Positions 34,557 through 45,911 of a DNA stretch of 64,000 nt are shown piece after piece (positions within the stretch are counted from its first letter, which is position 1; each line of letters opens with the position of its first letter). This DNA is from Leptodactylus fallax (Eukaryota > Chordata > Amphibia > Anura > Leptodactylidae). Location of the stretch: the NCBI GenBank assembly GCA_947044405.1, contig CAMRHE010000028.1, positions 7,462,001 through 7,526,000 of the forward strand, read 5' to 3'. Position numbers and translations under genes: made by a program. The notes beneath the pieces are model-generated. The model was not told where the DNA came from and searched no databases. It saw only the letters and a list, made by a program, of their open reading frames with translations.

Positions 34557-35147
34557 GATATCCTATCTATCTGTAGGGCTGGGGTGATATGCTGGTTCTG
34601 GAGACCCTAACCTATCTATCTGCGGGGCTGGGGTGATATGCTGGTTCTGGTGACACTAACCTATCTATCTGCAGGGCTGGGGTGATATGCTGGTTCTGGT
34701 GACACTAACCTATCTATCTGCAGGGCTGGGGTGATATGCTGGTTCTGGTGACACTAACCTATCTATCTGCAGGGCTGGGGTGATATGCTGGTTCTGGAGA
34801 CCCTAACCTATCTATCTGCGGGGCTGGGGTGATATGCTGGTTCTGGTGATACTAACCTATCTATCTGCAGGGCTGGGGTGATATGCTGGTTCTGGTGACA
34901 CTAACCTATCTATCTGCAGGACTGGGGTGATATGCTGGTTCTGGTGACACTAACCTATCTATCTGCAGGGCTGGGGTGATATGCTGGTTCTGGTGTCACT
35001 AACCTATCTATCTGTAGGGCTGGGGGGATATGCTGGTTCTGGGGACACTAACCTATCTATCTGCAGGGCTGGGGTGATATGCTGGTTCTGGTGACACTAA
35101 CCTATCTATCTGCAGGGCTGGGGTGATATGCTGGTTCTGGTGTCACT
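34557..35147 (-). repeat. 49-bp minisatellite, about 12 copies (family E derived)
   Basis: Tandem units of 49 bases: CTAACCTATCTATCTGCAGG then GCTGGGGTGATATGCTGGTT then CTGGTGACA. Variants include CTGGAGACC (copies 1 and 5) and TGTAGG. It is the reverse complement of the 42866-43697 array. The array ends in GTGTCACTTCCTTTTAAA, like the outer end of a family E element. No family E body is seen on the left. Confidence 0.92.
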
Positions 35148-36423
35148 TCCTTTTAAATATTCTGTCTCTGAATAAGAATGAGTCCCGTGTGCCATACTGT
35201 ACATCCTAGCTCCATACATTATAGTGATTCTCCCACAGATGGTCCTTCTAATGTTCAGCATCTAAACAGTTGATTTCCGATTCCTGTGCAAAATTTAATT
35301 TCCACATCCTTCAGCCTCGAAAGCTGTTTGTTTACTGGGCGTGCTCGAGAAATATCCATCTGCACAGATACAGCGGCAGAAACATCTTAATTTTCCAGAA
35401 CATCTGGTGTATCTGCTCTATATTAATCAGTTTGTACTCACCAATACATATGGCGCAGCGAACATCTGCTAATGTGGCACAACGTCAAGGTTCACCACGT
35501 CCTACACAACAAATCCCACATCTAAAACCTTAAGTATGAAGTTCTACAATCTCACCGTGGTTATGGCTTGACTATAAAGTGTCGCTTCACTACCGAGGAT
35601 CGTTTTACAGTCTAATCCTACATATCATGCCGAGTCACATCAGCTCCTAAAGCCAATTCACAGGCAATGAAGCGTTCAGAAGTCTGCTGGTTGCTGCTTG
35701 GAATCTGTCAGCGCTGTGTTGACAGAGCCATCTACTACTTATCTGAGCTGCCATACTGGTACAGTGCACCATAGCCCCCATTTATGGTGCACCTCAAAGT
35801 TAGTCCACAAAAATAGAGCAAAAGTAAATCCATGTCTTAGATCTGCTAGGTATAGTAGGTTTATAGTAATATATTATGGCGTTGTGCTCAGCTGATCACG
35901 AGGACTTTCTGTTTTTTTGTTATTACTTCTGGTGGCCATAAATAGTCAGACTAAATAGTCACTAACATAGAGGGTAAGTTTAACTTTTTTCTGTTTTCAC
36001 ACCTGCCGTACACTACATGCACGGTCATATAGATCTCACAGGTGGCATTAGAGTATTGAACTTCACCATGGTTATTGCAGCATGTTGGGCACTTGGTAGA
36101 CGTCCAGACCACCTTGAGGAATTCTACAAGAAGGCAGGGAGGGTAGAAGAACCCCAAATAGATAGAGCCTCCAGCTGAGTCTACAGCGAGCTGTGATCTC
36201 TATAGGGTTATATACTGGACCGGACAAATCCCAGGAGCCCGGTAACCCGTGTGCTTACATATTTGATGCTAGTGCCTAACTTTTTGGGTGGTCTTGGTTT
36301 ATAAAAGTTGTTCTACCTTGTCTGGTCCCAGAAATCCTGAAAAAGGCTTCTAAGGTCTACATGTCCTATCAATATATGTAAGCTCATAAATGAGTGTCAT
36401 CTCTTGAACAAAGTATTTTATTT
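35148..36423. other. Intron sequence, no gene seen
   Basis: No exon or repeat family recognised. A short frame at 35270-35533 has no known motif. Confidence 0.4.
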
Positions 36424-36531
36424 TAGGTTGAGGTCCCACGTTGCAGAAAAGCTGTGTTTTTTGTTTTAGACTTTTCTGCTGTGTTTTGAGCCAAAGCCAG
36501 GAGTGAATTTAGCAGAAGGGAGACATATAAG
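36424..36531. repeat. Family G repeat, half element
   Basis: Starts AGGTTGAGGTCCCACGTTGC and continues GAGCCAAAGCCAGGAGTGAA. Only the left half is present; a family A copy begins at its right side. Confidence 0.5.
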
Positions 36532-36841
36532 AGTAAGTTCACACAGATTCTGCCCTCCATGCTGAACAAATAAACGCTATTCTTGATCTTGCCACAGACT
36601 CTGTGACTGATTCAGTCACACAACCGGACGCAGAAAGATCTCCTACTCCCAGTTACTTCAGTGAGAGGTATCAGCCAAAATCCGCCCGCAGATCGGGCAG
36701 GACACTACTTTTATCTTGATTTTTTTTTTTTTTCTCAGCTAGCAGAAAATGAAGCATCTGCCTCCCATTGAGATGAACAAGAGGTGGGATTTTTGTTGTT
36801 AATTCCGCTGCAAAAATCCTGCTGTGTGAACCTGCCCTTAG
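36532..36841. repeat. MITE-like repeat, family A-like
   Basis: Ends GAGTAAGTTCACACAGATTC and TGCTGTGTGAACCTGCCCTT are inverted. It contains a T run (36720-36733). The interior (TCTGCCTCCCATTGAGATGA, AATTCCGCTGCAAAAATCCT) differs from the short A copies. Confidence 0.55.
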
Positions 36842-37794
36842 GGTGTACTCAGTTAAATCTCCTTACACTGGTGTCACGGTTTATGATCTTTTAAGGATCC
36901 GGACCAAATATGATAGATCTGTTTTACAGTCTATGATATCACAGATTAGAAATGACCAATAAATTGAAAGACTCTGCTTCGAAAATGAGGTGCTCTCAAA
37001 ACATAGGACCAGCCTTTAACCTACTCTGGAATCTTTATATGGCCACATTCATGTTAAACCTCTGGCTTTGCATATATCATAGCCGCTGGTTTGTATAGAT
37101 GGTTTAGACAAGAAGTGTGCAAACACTGAAGTATGATTATACAGAATGAGTAATGAGCGGTCTGTATATACAGGTTGTCGACGCTGCCCCCCCCGACCTC
37201 TCCTCTATATGATTAATTATGGAGCATTCTGAAAAGCTGCGGCAAGGAAATAATCATTGGACAAGTAAACACATGATAAGCCCTCCCCATCCAGCAATGT
37301 TCATACAGGTTAGGACAGAAGGCCTCAAGCCTGAGATACCAAGAAAACAATAGTGTAAGTGATTGCACGACTGGCGAGCTGGAACCGCCGCACGTGCACC
37401 TCATAAACACCCATTCATGTCTGACAAGGCCAGGAGAGAGTTAATGCTAAAGAAAATGATTAACCATTTAGTTTCTGAACAGCACTGCAAAATGTGACCA
37501 GCTATATCCTGTATCATATGTGAGAAGCCGAGAGTCAGAGGAGCTTCCTGAAAGGGACTCTGACATCTGTATACCCTAGATCAGATGGATCAAGGTTGAC
37601 ATCATGGGAGTGATCTGTAGATAAATATCTCAGGTCAGAAATGGTAGCTTGGCTGACAGCTATTCCTTCTGACCCTACACACTGCAGAATTGGCTTGGCT
37701 AAGTATGCACGTTTTCTATAGACAGAGGGGCCTAAGCTGATGTCGATCCTCTCTGGTGCATGCATGTCTTGCATAAAAACAAAGGATTGGGCAT
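36842..37794. other. Intron sequence with a family B fragment
   Basis: At about 37640-37745 an inverted family B-like piece is visible (GGCTGACAGCTATTCCTTCT, GCTAAGTATGCACG). Otherwise nothing recognised. Confidence 0.4.
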
Positions 37795-38055
37795 ATAGCA
37801 TTCCAACATGCCCGATCTTTCCCCTTCATGGACTGCGTGACGTCACGTCCATTGGTCACATGGCCTGTTCACAGCTTGGGCTGAACTGGGATACCAAGGA
37901 CAGCCACTATACAAATGTGCGGTGCTGTGCTTGGTTTTCTGTGAAGAGACCAGAGCAAACAGCTGATCAGTAGTGGTCCCGGGTGTCATAACCCCAGTGA
38001 TCTCCTATCCGAAGCCTAGTTCAACCATTAAAATACATGGAAAGCCCTTTTAAGG
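37795..38055. repeat. Family C repeat, right part
   Basis: Contains TTGGTCACATGGCCTGTTCA, TTGGGCTGAACTGGGATACC and AAACAGCTGATCAGTAGTGG and ends GGAAAGCCCTTTTAAG, as in the 40.1-kb copy. Confidence 0.5.
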
Positions 38056-38325
38056 GAGCATTTTTTCTTTTCAAAGCTACGTTTTACGCTAAGTAGCATG
38101 CATGTTTGCCCAAGCCAGTGTTTATGGTGGGGTCATAGGTGATAGCTTTCGGCTCCGGTATCTTTCTACGGCCGCCTTTAAAATAAAACTATCAAGGTGA
38201 TTGTTTCGTGAGCCGTGAAACCACCGCCGTACCTGACCGCGCCATTCCCACCGTGCAGCTGCTGCTTATTATATACAGGAAAATACTTCTATTCTTTACA
38301 CTTATTAACATCTGTGCTTGTACAG

Positions 38326-38427
38326 AAAATGTCAGACTCCTCCACAGTAGCAGAATCTCCCTCAATATCCGAGGGATGGGGGAGGCAAATAAATAAGTTT
38401 ACTGTGTGTTGTGAGCAGCTGCGGCAG
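38326..38427 (+). other. Candidate small exon (unconfirmed)
   Basis: TTATTAAC (branch-like) and TGCTTGTACAG precede 102 open bases (34 codons, phase 0 at both sides) reading KMSDSSTVAESPSISEG and further on FTVCCEQLRQ, followed by CAG|GTCTAT. The acceptor is fair and the donor weak (GTCTAT). The frame stays open for 30 more codons past the donor. It would insert in phase between the two stronger exons, but no homology is recognised, so it may be chance. Confidence 0.2.
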
Positions 38428-39019
38428 GTCTATAATGGTCGGGCTGCAGCTGTCTGCAGCTTTATTGGCTCTATTCTGAAGAACCGACACACCCGAAATC
38501 TCTGCTTGCTGACTTGAAAAACTTTGGGATGTCGACTGGCGTCAGGATAAATTGTAGAGCAAGAATCTCCTTGCATCCCAGTCTAAAATAGCTCCCAGGG
38601 GCTCCATATTGGCTCTTACAGAAGATCTAAACCATTTCAGCTCAGAAATAAACTTTTCACCGCGGTTCATCGAAAAATCCCTTTCTATTTCGAGCGGAAT
38701 ATTATGTGGGTGAGTCACCGACCTCGAGAGGCGAGATGATAAAACCAAAACAGAGAAAACGCTAATCGGGCAGGAAGGAAGAATGTTACTGTGTTTTTAT
38801 ATATGTACATACATTGTACACAAGACCCTGCCCCAGCACAAAGTCTCTGATGGTGGATTTTTGCATTTTTTTGGGTCCCAAAGATCTGAGGGAGATCGGA
38901 AGACCTGGCCCAAATGTGGCATAAGCAGGTCTGTGGGTAAGGCTGGGTCCTCATCCACACAAATCTGTCCAGTTAAAAATAGCTGACATCTCACGGGCAC
39001 CCAATGAACCCCATTAGTC

Positions 39020-39282
39020 AGGCTAGGTTCACATCTGCCTTGCAGTTTCCGTAGGAGATTCCGCCGCAGATTCCATTTAAAATCGGAAGAGAGAAAAGTT
39101 CTGTATGCAGGACTTTCTCTCCTCTGGTTTCCATATAAGCTGGTGGAAATCGGGCGGACTCCGTTAATGGTGTATGGGGTCTTCCGGTAACCACTTTTTA
39201 AGCGGACAGGTTCTCCATCTTTCGGGTCCCCATGCAGACTCAAACAATGGAGAGCCTAATGCTGGTGTGAACCTACCATAAG
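39020..39282. repeat. MITE-like repeat, family A
   Basis: Starts AGGCTAGGTTCACATCTGCC and ends TGGTGTGAACCTACCATA. The inner TCGGAAGAGAGAAAAGTTCT and TCTTTCGGGTCCCCATGCAG match other A copies. Complete. Confidence 0.65.
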
Positions 39283-39609
39283 TGGGGTGTCTGGGGCTTT
39301 GTTCGTATCTATTTTCGCAGTCCGTTTTTTCGTTCTTCTGGTCCTCCGTTGGCGGATAAGTTATCCCTGGCCTGGCCTGGCCTGCCATGCTTTCTGCCCT
39401 GCTGTATCCACTTCCTCAAAGTGACAAGTGAGGAGCAGAATGAATGATGTGGCAGATCTTTAGTGCAAGAAAGTGCCAAGTGCCGAACATGCCTCACGAT
39501 TCTATTCATTTACAGCAGAAAAGTGGTGTAGAAGGGTGAATAAATCGCACCCCTTGAGTTTCCTCTGTCGCCATTCTCACCATGCTGTATTGTGAATGAG
39601 ACCGCTCTT

Positions 39610-39665
39610 GTTCGTTCGTTCGTTCACACACGCTCACTCACTCACTCACTCACTCGCACACTCAC
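39610..39665. repeat. Short tandem repeats (GTTC)n and (ACTC)n
   Basis: GTTCGTTCGTTCGTTC then CACTCACTCACTCACTCACT. No gene function implied. Confidence 0.85.
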
Positions 39666-39964
39666 TGTAGCTTGTCCTCCTTTCCATAGATACACTGCCC
39701 AAACTGGAGACAATTGTATCAGCTACACAAATCTCTCTGTGTTTGCTACAATCTATCAGTCCAGAATCTTAAGGCTGTTTGGCTCTGAAGGTATTGCCTA
39801 GACTGGATAATATTGTATCCACAAAGTTGCAACAAGATCTCTGTGTAGAGCCATTCCTCTGTTTAGTCCCCCTGGCAATGTACAAATAAACTGTGTTCCC
39901 ATTGCTCTTGTCGTCAGCAGGGTGAGTCCCTACACTGTCTGACACTGTGCAGTCAGATTCCAAT

Positions 39965-40095
39965 CTTAGGCCGCAGCAAAAAAGTGCTGCGGTAAAAACC
40001 GTGGTGGCAACTCATCACGGTTTTTACCACAGTTCTTTTCACAGAAAGAGGTTTCCGCTGGGGCCGCGGCGTTTACACCACATGGGGCCCCGGCC
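39965..40095. repeat. Family G foldback repeat
   Basis: GGTAAAAACCGTG (39991-40003) and CACGGTTTTTACC (40016-40028) are exact inverted repeats with a 12-base loop. The termini TTAGGCCGCAGC and GGGGCCCCGGCCTTAA are imperfectly inverted. The next element begins at the shared TTAA. Confidence 0.65.
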
Positions 40096-40488
40096 TTAAA
40101 GGGGTTTTCCAGGACTTCTAAATTGATGACACTATCCTTAAGATTAAAAATCTGGGGGGAAGGGGGTCTGACGCCTGGACTCCAGCAGATCCACTGCTTG
40201 AAGCGGCAGCAACACTCCCCATGCGCAGCTTCTACTTCACAGGCCATGTGGCGTCACATTCATCGGTCTCATGGCCTGATAGCAGCTCAGTCCCACTTAA
40301 CTAAATGGGCTGAGTTACACCAAGCACAATGCTGTGCCTGATAAGTACTGAAGAGGCGACAGCACTTGCATAAACTCTGCAGGTTCTACAAACAGCTGAT
40401 CAGCCGGTGGGCCCGGGCATCAGACCCTGCTGATCTTTAATTACCTGTCCTAAGGATAGGTCATCAATTGTTTAACCTGGAAACCCCC
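40096..40488. repeat. Family C repeat, full length
   Basis: Starts TTAAAGGGGTTTTCCAGGAC and ends AACCTGGAAACCCCCTTTA, clear inverted termini. It contains ACAGGCCATGTGGCGTCACA, AAACAGCTGATCAGCCGGTG and TGTCCTAAGGATAGGTCATC. About 390 bases. Confidence 0.7.
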
Positions 40489-41654
40489 TTTATCATTGAC
40501 ACCATTGGTAAAGTTGATTTGTCATTTACTTTTGCATTTCCAGGAAGAATAACAGAGGAACTGCACAACACAGTTATAGGAAAAGGTGCTTTTTTTTTTT
40601 ATTAGTAAAATAAATACAGTAAGTCAGGACAGGAGACAAGTTCTCTTTACATTTCTCTCTTCCACAAGATTGCAAACGGTGTACAGTGCTATGGCATATG
40701 TTGGTGCTATACATGCAGGGGTATTGTCATTTAGTTTCTCTGTTCTTTGTGGATAATCCATTGGAATGCATTAGAAGACTCGGATCCGTTTCCATGCAGC
40801 ATACTTTACTGCTTTTGATGCCAAGTTTATATTTAATACAGAATATCACAATTTTTATCTCGGGCCCTCGGCATGGTACGCTGCCCGCCCTATTAGACAT
40901 GGCACGGCATGAATACAGTATCACAATTCTACTGTTTCACAGCAGGTGGCCAAAAGACATAGTTGGCGTCATGCCTTTGACTTTGTGATGTGAGGCGATG
41001 TGATGGGCGTATTACGCAGGACCACCATTTAATTATTTCAGTCTTTTTTTTTTTTTTATTTCTTTTTGAAGTTGGTCTGAGCGGGGGAGGGGCGGGCTCA
41101 CAGCTGAGAAGCCGATCAGGAATGCGGCTTTTTTGTGTCGTCCTGCTTTCTGCATGTTGGTGTTACTTTGAGGGATGGCGAGGTTTGTGAGTCTTCTGCA
41201 TGAAAGTCATTAGTTACAGGCTGTCGGCAGTAAAAAAGACAGCAGGTGTCAGTGACAGCGCCGATTAAATAGGTGTGATTTTCCAGTATCCGTGTTAGAT
41301 GCGTCAGGTTGGGATTCATTTCATAAAGATGTCATTTGTCACCTCCGATAATATCCCTAAAATCTGTGCTGGGCGATGTGGAGTTTACGGCGACCTTCAT
41401 ACACCGTCTTTCCATGGTGTTTTTTTTTTTTTTTTCCTTGCGTTTTTAATGGGATTTTATTTTTTATTTATTTTTTTAAATGGCACCATTTTTCATTAGT
41501 GTTTTTTTTTTCCTATAATAAAATAAATAGCAAAAAATCCTGAAAAAAATACCATATCCAGAACATGCTGAAAAAAATGAGGCAAAAACTCCATTATATA
41601 TATATATAAAAAAACCCTGCCTGAAAAAAAAAAGATGCTTATGTAATACCAGCC
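40489..41654. other. Intron sequence, no gene seen
   Basis: T runs at 41044-41058 and 41420-41436. No recognisable domain in the short frames present; the low-complexity tracts make chance frames likely. Confidence 0.4.
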
Positions 41655-41848
41655 TAAGGCTAAGTTCACATCTGCATCGGTGTTCCTTTCACAGACCCCG
41701 TTGCAGTGTCAACCTTAAATCTCTGACAGCCGACGGACCCTGTTATTGTCAATGAGGTCTCCATTTGTGTTCAGTATTTTAACATCCGTTGTTCTGGTCC
41801 TCTGAACAGACCAGAGCAACGGACATCCCTGCACAAATATGAACGCAG
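41655..41848. repeat. Family A-like repeat
   Basis: Starts AAGGCTAAGTTCACATCTGC and ends CACAAATATGAACGCAGAC, with GGTCCTCTGAACAGACCAGA inside. It directly abuts a family G element. Confidence 0.55.
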
Positions 41849-42200
41849 ACTAAGGCCCCACATTGTGGATCCATTTTTTTACTTCTGCAGAAAGAAATGC
41901 TGCCTTTTAGAGTACCAGCAAAGAAAATGAGATTTCATTTCATTTTATCCACATATAGCAGAAAAAAGCAACATTTTTGAAAAATGGCGGCTTGTGAATT
42001 TTAGCCGTGGCATTAGGTGTGATTTACCTATAGATTTAATAGGGAAAGAAAACATGCAGAGCAAAGCGCAGCAACAACTTAATGAAAATGCTGCGGGAAA
42101 AAGGCAAGTCTTGTTCACGGATTTTCCTGCAGAATTTTTCTGCTGCATTTCACTGCGTGGGATTTCGACGTAAACACGGTTTCCTGGCTGGGCCTTTTGC
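41849..42200. repeat. Family G repeat, long form
   Basis: Starts ACTAAGGCCCCACATTGTGG and ends TTTCCTGGCTGGGCCTTTTG. Inner pairs such as TTCTGCAGAAAG and TTTTCCTGCAGAATTTTTCT are loosely inverted. No coding frame with a motif. Confidence 0.45.
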
Positions 42201-42862
42201 CTCCCTCTGAAGTCTCCTCCAGGTATTCTTCTAGTTGTCTGCACTTAATAATAAATTTTCATCGGATGTTATGAAAATTTAGCTCTCTGTGCACTAATGC
42301 TCAGCTTGTATTTGTATCCAGTAGGGGCTGCAGTGTAAAGCATGAGGAACAATGAGATGAAACTGAGGTCTGTGTTGTCCCTCTGTTTGCTCCGGTCTGT
42401 GGTAAACCTGAAAGGTCATGCAGGAAATATATGATCATGAAGGACATTTTACCTATGTAAATGTCATTCCTGGTTTTGACAATCGGTAGATGTGATTCTC
42501 TATTTCACATCTGTCTGTATTTATGATCCTCTGTAGCTACAGGGTAGGGATGGCCCCGGCCTCTTTGTACCTGTATAATAGTGTGAATTTCCCTGGAATG
42601 TTCTATCTTTGTTGGCTGAGATTTCACCTGTACGGCTAGGTGATTATTAGAAGACGTTATTGACGCCCGGCCCCGGTCTTGTTACTGGTGATGACTTTGA
42701 CATGATGTTGGCCGATGGCCAGAAATTCCTCTTCATTCATTATTCTTCATATAGATACAAATTCCACAACCTGAAAGTGAATATCGCATGATACGCCCAA
42801 GAATAGTCTATAAATAATATATAGTCATGCTCCAAGGTAGTGCTGTCACCTGCTGCTTACAG
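42201..42862. other. Intron sequence, no gene seen
   Basis: No exon or repeat family recognised in this stretch. Confidence 0.4.
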
Positions 42863-43950
42863 GGAGTGTCACCAGATCCAGCATATCACCCCAGCCCTGC
42901 AGATAGATAGGTTAGTGTCACCAGAACCAGCATATCATCCCAGCCCTGCAGATAGATAGGTTAGTGTCACCAGATCCAGCATATCACCCCAGCCCTGCAG
43001 ATAGATAGGTTAGTGTCACCAGAACCAGCATATCACCCAGCCCTGCAGATAGATAGGTTAGTGTCACCAGAACCAGCATATCACCCCAGCCCTGCAGATA
43101 GATAGGTTAGTGTTACCAGAACCAGCATATCACCCCAGCCCTGCAGATAGATAGGTTAGTGTCACCAGAACCAGCATATCACCCCAGCCCTGCAGATAGA
43201 TAGGTTACCGTCACCAGAACCAGCAGATCACCCCAGCCCTGCAGATAGATAGGTTAGTGTCACCAGATCCAGCATATCACCCCAGCCCTGCAGATAGATA
43301 GGTTACCGTCACCAGAACCAGCAGATCACCCCAGCCCTGCAGATAGATAGGTTAGTGTCACCAGATCCAGCATATCACCCCAGCCCTGCAGATAGATAGG
43401 TTAGTGTCACCAGAACCAGCATATCACCCCAGTCCTGCAGATAGATAGGTTAGTGTCACCAGAACCAGCATATCACCCCAGCCCTGCAGATAGATAGGTT
43501 ACCGTCACCAGAACCAGCAGATCACCCCAGCCCTGCAGATAGATAGGTTAGTGTCACCAGATCCAGCATATCACCCCAGCCCTGCAGATAGATAGGTTAG
43601 TGTCACCAGAACCAGCATATCACCCCAGTCCTGCAGATAGATAGGTTAGTGTCACCAGAACCAGCAGATCACCCCAGCCCTGCAGATAGATAGGTTACGG
43701 TTGTCTGAATCTGTGTTTTCCCCTTGTGAATCACTGCCTCCATTGCTTAGATAGCACTGGTTTTGTCAATATGCAAATGAGCTCTTTGGAGCACAGAGTG
43801 CATTGTTGCTTATCTGTTTGGAGCAATTGGAGTTTATTTGCATAGAGAGAAACACAGCGATATCTCAGCAACTGGGGCAGCGATTCACAAGGGGACACTG
43901 TTAGGTTAGGGTCACTTGAATCATTCTCTGGATCTGGGTTTACTCTCCAC
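42863..43950 (+). mobile_element. Family E foldback element with expanded internal minisatellite
   Basis: The element begins GGAGTGTCACCAGATCCAGC and ends near GGATCTGGGTTTACTCTCC. After the tandem array (42866-43697), the body shows inverted blocks: CTGTGTTTTCCCCTTGTGAA versus ATTCACAAGGGGACACTG, and TATGCAAATGAGCTCT versus TTATTTGCATAGAG. The single-unit copy at 13779 has the same order. It is therefore a MITE whose left segment was amplified in tandem. Confidence 0.65.
42866..43697 (+). repeat. 49-bp minisatellite, about 17 copies
   Basis: The unit is GTGTCACCAGAACCAGCATA then TCACCCCAGCCCTGCAGATA then GATAGGTTA (49 bases; one unit of 48). Two variants alternate in part of the array: ACCGTCACC...CAGCAGATC and GTGTCACCAGATCC...CAGCATATC, which gives 98-base dimers around 43.2-43.6 kb. 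It is the reverse complement of the array at 34557. Confidence 0.95.
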
Positions 43951-44389
43951 TTTCTTAGAATGAGGTATAACTAAGGACTGGATATAACTTATTTGATGAC
44001 ACCTTGTAGGGGGCAGAACTGCTATACATGAACGCATGGGTTGTAAATGCACAGAGGTGTAGATAATGGTGGTGGTAGTAGTAGGTTTACTCTTTGGATT
44101 ATCTGGGATTGTAGATCCCTGGGAGGTAGAGGGCCCATGTGTGAAACCAAATGTGTATGTTTAGTGACTGGACCTTGAAATTGCTTCCAGGTTTTTGGCT
44201 CTTAGAAAATCCTGCAGATATTTCACAGTTTGCTTTAGACTCTCTCTAGGAGAATTCCGGATTGTGTCTTGACAGGTCATGGAGTGTCAGTGCCCGGGGA
44301 GGTGCCCCCTTTATTTATATAGTATAGAATGGCCATTGTATAAAGCCCAAGGATTTTGAGAACTGAAAGTCTTGTATAGTTTTTATCGA

Positions 44390-44945
44390 TGTTGTATTTA
44401 ATTTTCCAAATGAATACCTATTAAAAAAAAAAAAATCTTCAAGATTGTGCAATTCCAACTCTTGCCACTAAGCCTAAAATAGTTTGTGACTTTCTGTCTC
44501 CTGGAGATAGACCACGGGCCATAGACGTAATGGTCTGGAGCAGACCCTATTGACTTCTTTAGGAGAGTTTTTCTAGGCCTGCACTGTGACCTGTGCAGAG
44601 AGGGGAGTAGATAAGATATGACATCACCTATTGTGACTGGTGGATTCTGTGTCTTATCTACATATACAAGATCGCTGTGATCATCAGTGTGCTGTAAGTG
44701 AGGTGACTGCAAAGAAATCTCCTACAGAACACAGGAACGCTCAGCATATTATATGGCCTAGTGGCCAGAGTCAGTACTGCAGGATTCTTTGTTTTTTTTT
44801 TTTTTTAAATATGGATAATAACATGGAAACATTTAAAAAAAAAAAAAAAAAAAAAACCTCACCAAAAATTCTTTAAAAATATGTTCAACATAAAACTTAA
44901 TTTAAAAATGTCATTTTTTTTGGTGACACATTGCCTTTAAAGGGA
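44390..44945 (+). repeat. Family D repeat, copy 2 (longest)
   Basis: Contains TGCCACTAAGCCTAAAATAG, ACTTTCTGTCTCCTGGAGAT, GACTTCTTTAGGAGAGTTTT, TATTGTGACTGGTGGATTCT and GATCATCAGTGTGCTGTAAG. It ends GACACATTGCCTTTAAAG, the inverse of the left end seen at 55.06 kb. An A run lies at 44836-44857. Confidence 0.65.
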
Positions 44946-45362
44946 AGGTGCCACCAACAATGGTGTATTTTTTTAAAGTTTTCACAAAACAAATTAAAAA
45001 AACCTGGCATCTCATTCCTTTTAAGAGTCTTGAGCTTTTGTTTCTAGACCGCAGTAAACAAAAAGGGATTTTATCCGGTAAATAATGGAGCCCAGACTGG
45101 ATTATTTTTCTATTTGAGGTATTTTGAAATGTCCTGCAAAAATATAAAAGCAACATAGATGAATAATTCATTGTATAAACTCTGAATCCGCATCCATTTA
45201 GAGTATTATTTTTGCTTTCATGATAGAAATACAGAAAAGTATCAAAGAATAAAAAAGTAATTGCCCTTTTAAATAAAACAAAGGGTGCACATTGTCGCTG
45301 TATGGTCTCTGATTTCTCTAGGAAACAATATTGGTCCTTTTTATTTAATCCATAATAAAGAA

Positions 45363-45911
45363 TAGGGCCGCTTTAACCATAGGGCCAATGGTGCACTCGT
45401 ACCGGGCCCTATGGTAGCGGGGGGCCCCCTTGGGACAGCAGACAGTCCTGCATTTGCTGTCCTGGGCAGTGGGTCCGGGCTGCCCCAACTCCAACCTATC
45501 CACGTCCTCCGGATGCAGATGAGTTGAAAACAATGGTGAAGCAGGGAGCTGTTCACTCCCTGCTTCACCATTTTGTCCATTTCTGCTCCCGCTAGTGACG
45601 TCACTTATATTGCGCCTGAAGACTCCGGGAACAGAGACCGGAAAGAACAGGGTAATGGGGGAAAGGTGAGTATTAAGGGTTTTTATTTTTTAAATCTGTT
45701 GGATATATACAGTAAAGGGGGACATGACACTGTGGGGGCAACCTGGAGGAAGGACACTAGGAAGGCATTATACTGTGTGAGAGACACTAATGGGCATTCT
45801 ACTATGTGAGGGGCATTATATTTTGTGCAGGTCAGGTATTTCTAAGTGATGGTGAGGGGCCCACTTATGAAACCTTTGCCCTGGGCCCACCAATGTGTGA
45901 AAACGACCCTG
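45363..45911. mobile_element. hAT-like non-autonomous element (AGGGCCG ends)
   Basis: Left end TAGGGCCGCTTTAACCATAG; right end GAAAACGACCCTG. The flanks ATAAAGAA (45355-45362) and GTAGAGAA (45912-45919) agree at 6 of 8 bases, a possible decayed 8-bp duplication. The body has CCGGGCCCTATGGTAGCGGG and a short inverted pair AGCAGGGAGCTGTTCACTCCCTGCT (45540-45564). No transposase. Confidence 0.55.

Noticed and set aside
34557..35147. CRISPR-like array
   Set aside because: Units are directly joined with no variable spacers and the context is vertebrate; it is a minisatellite.
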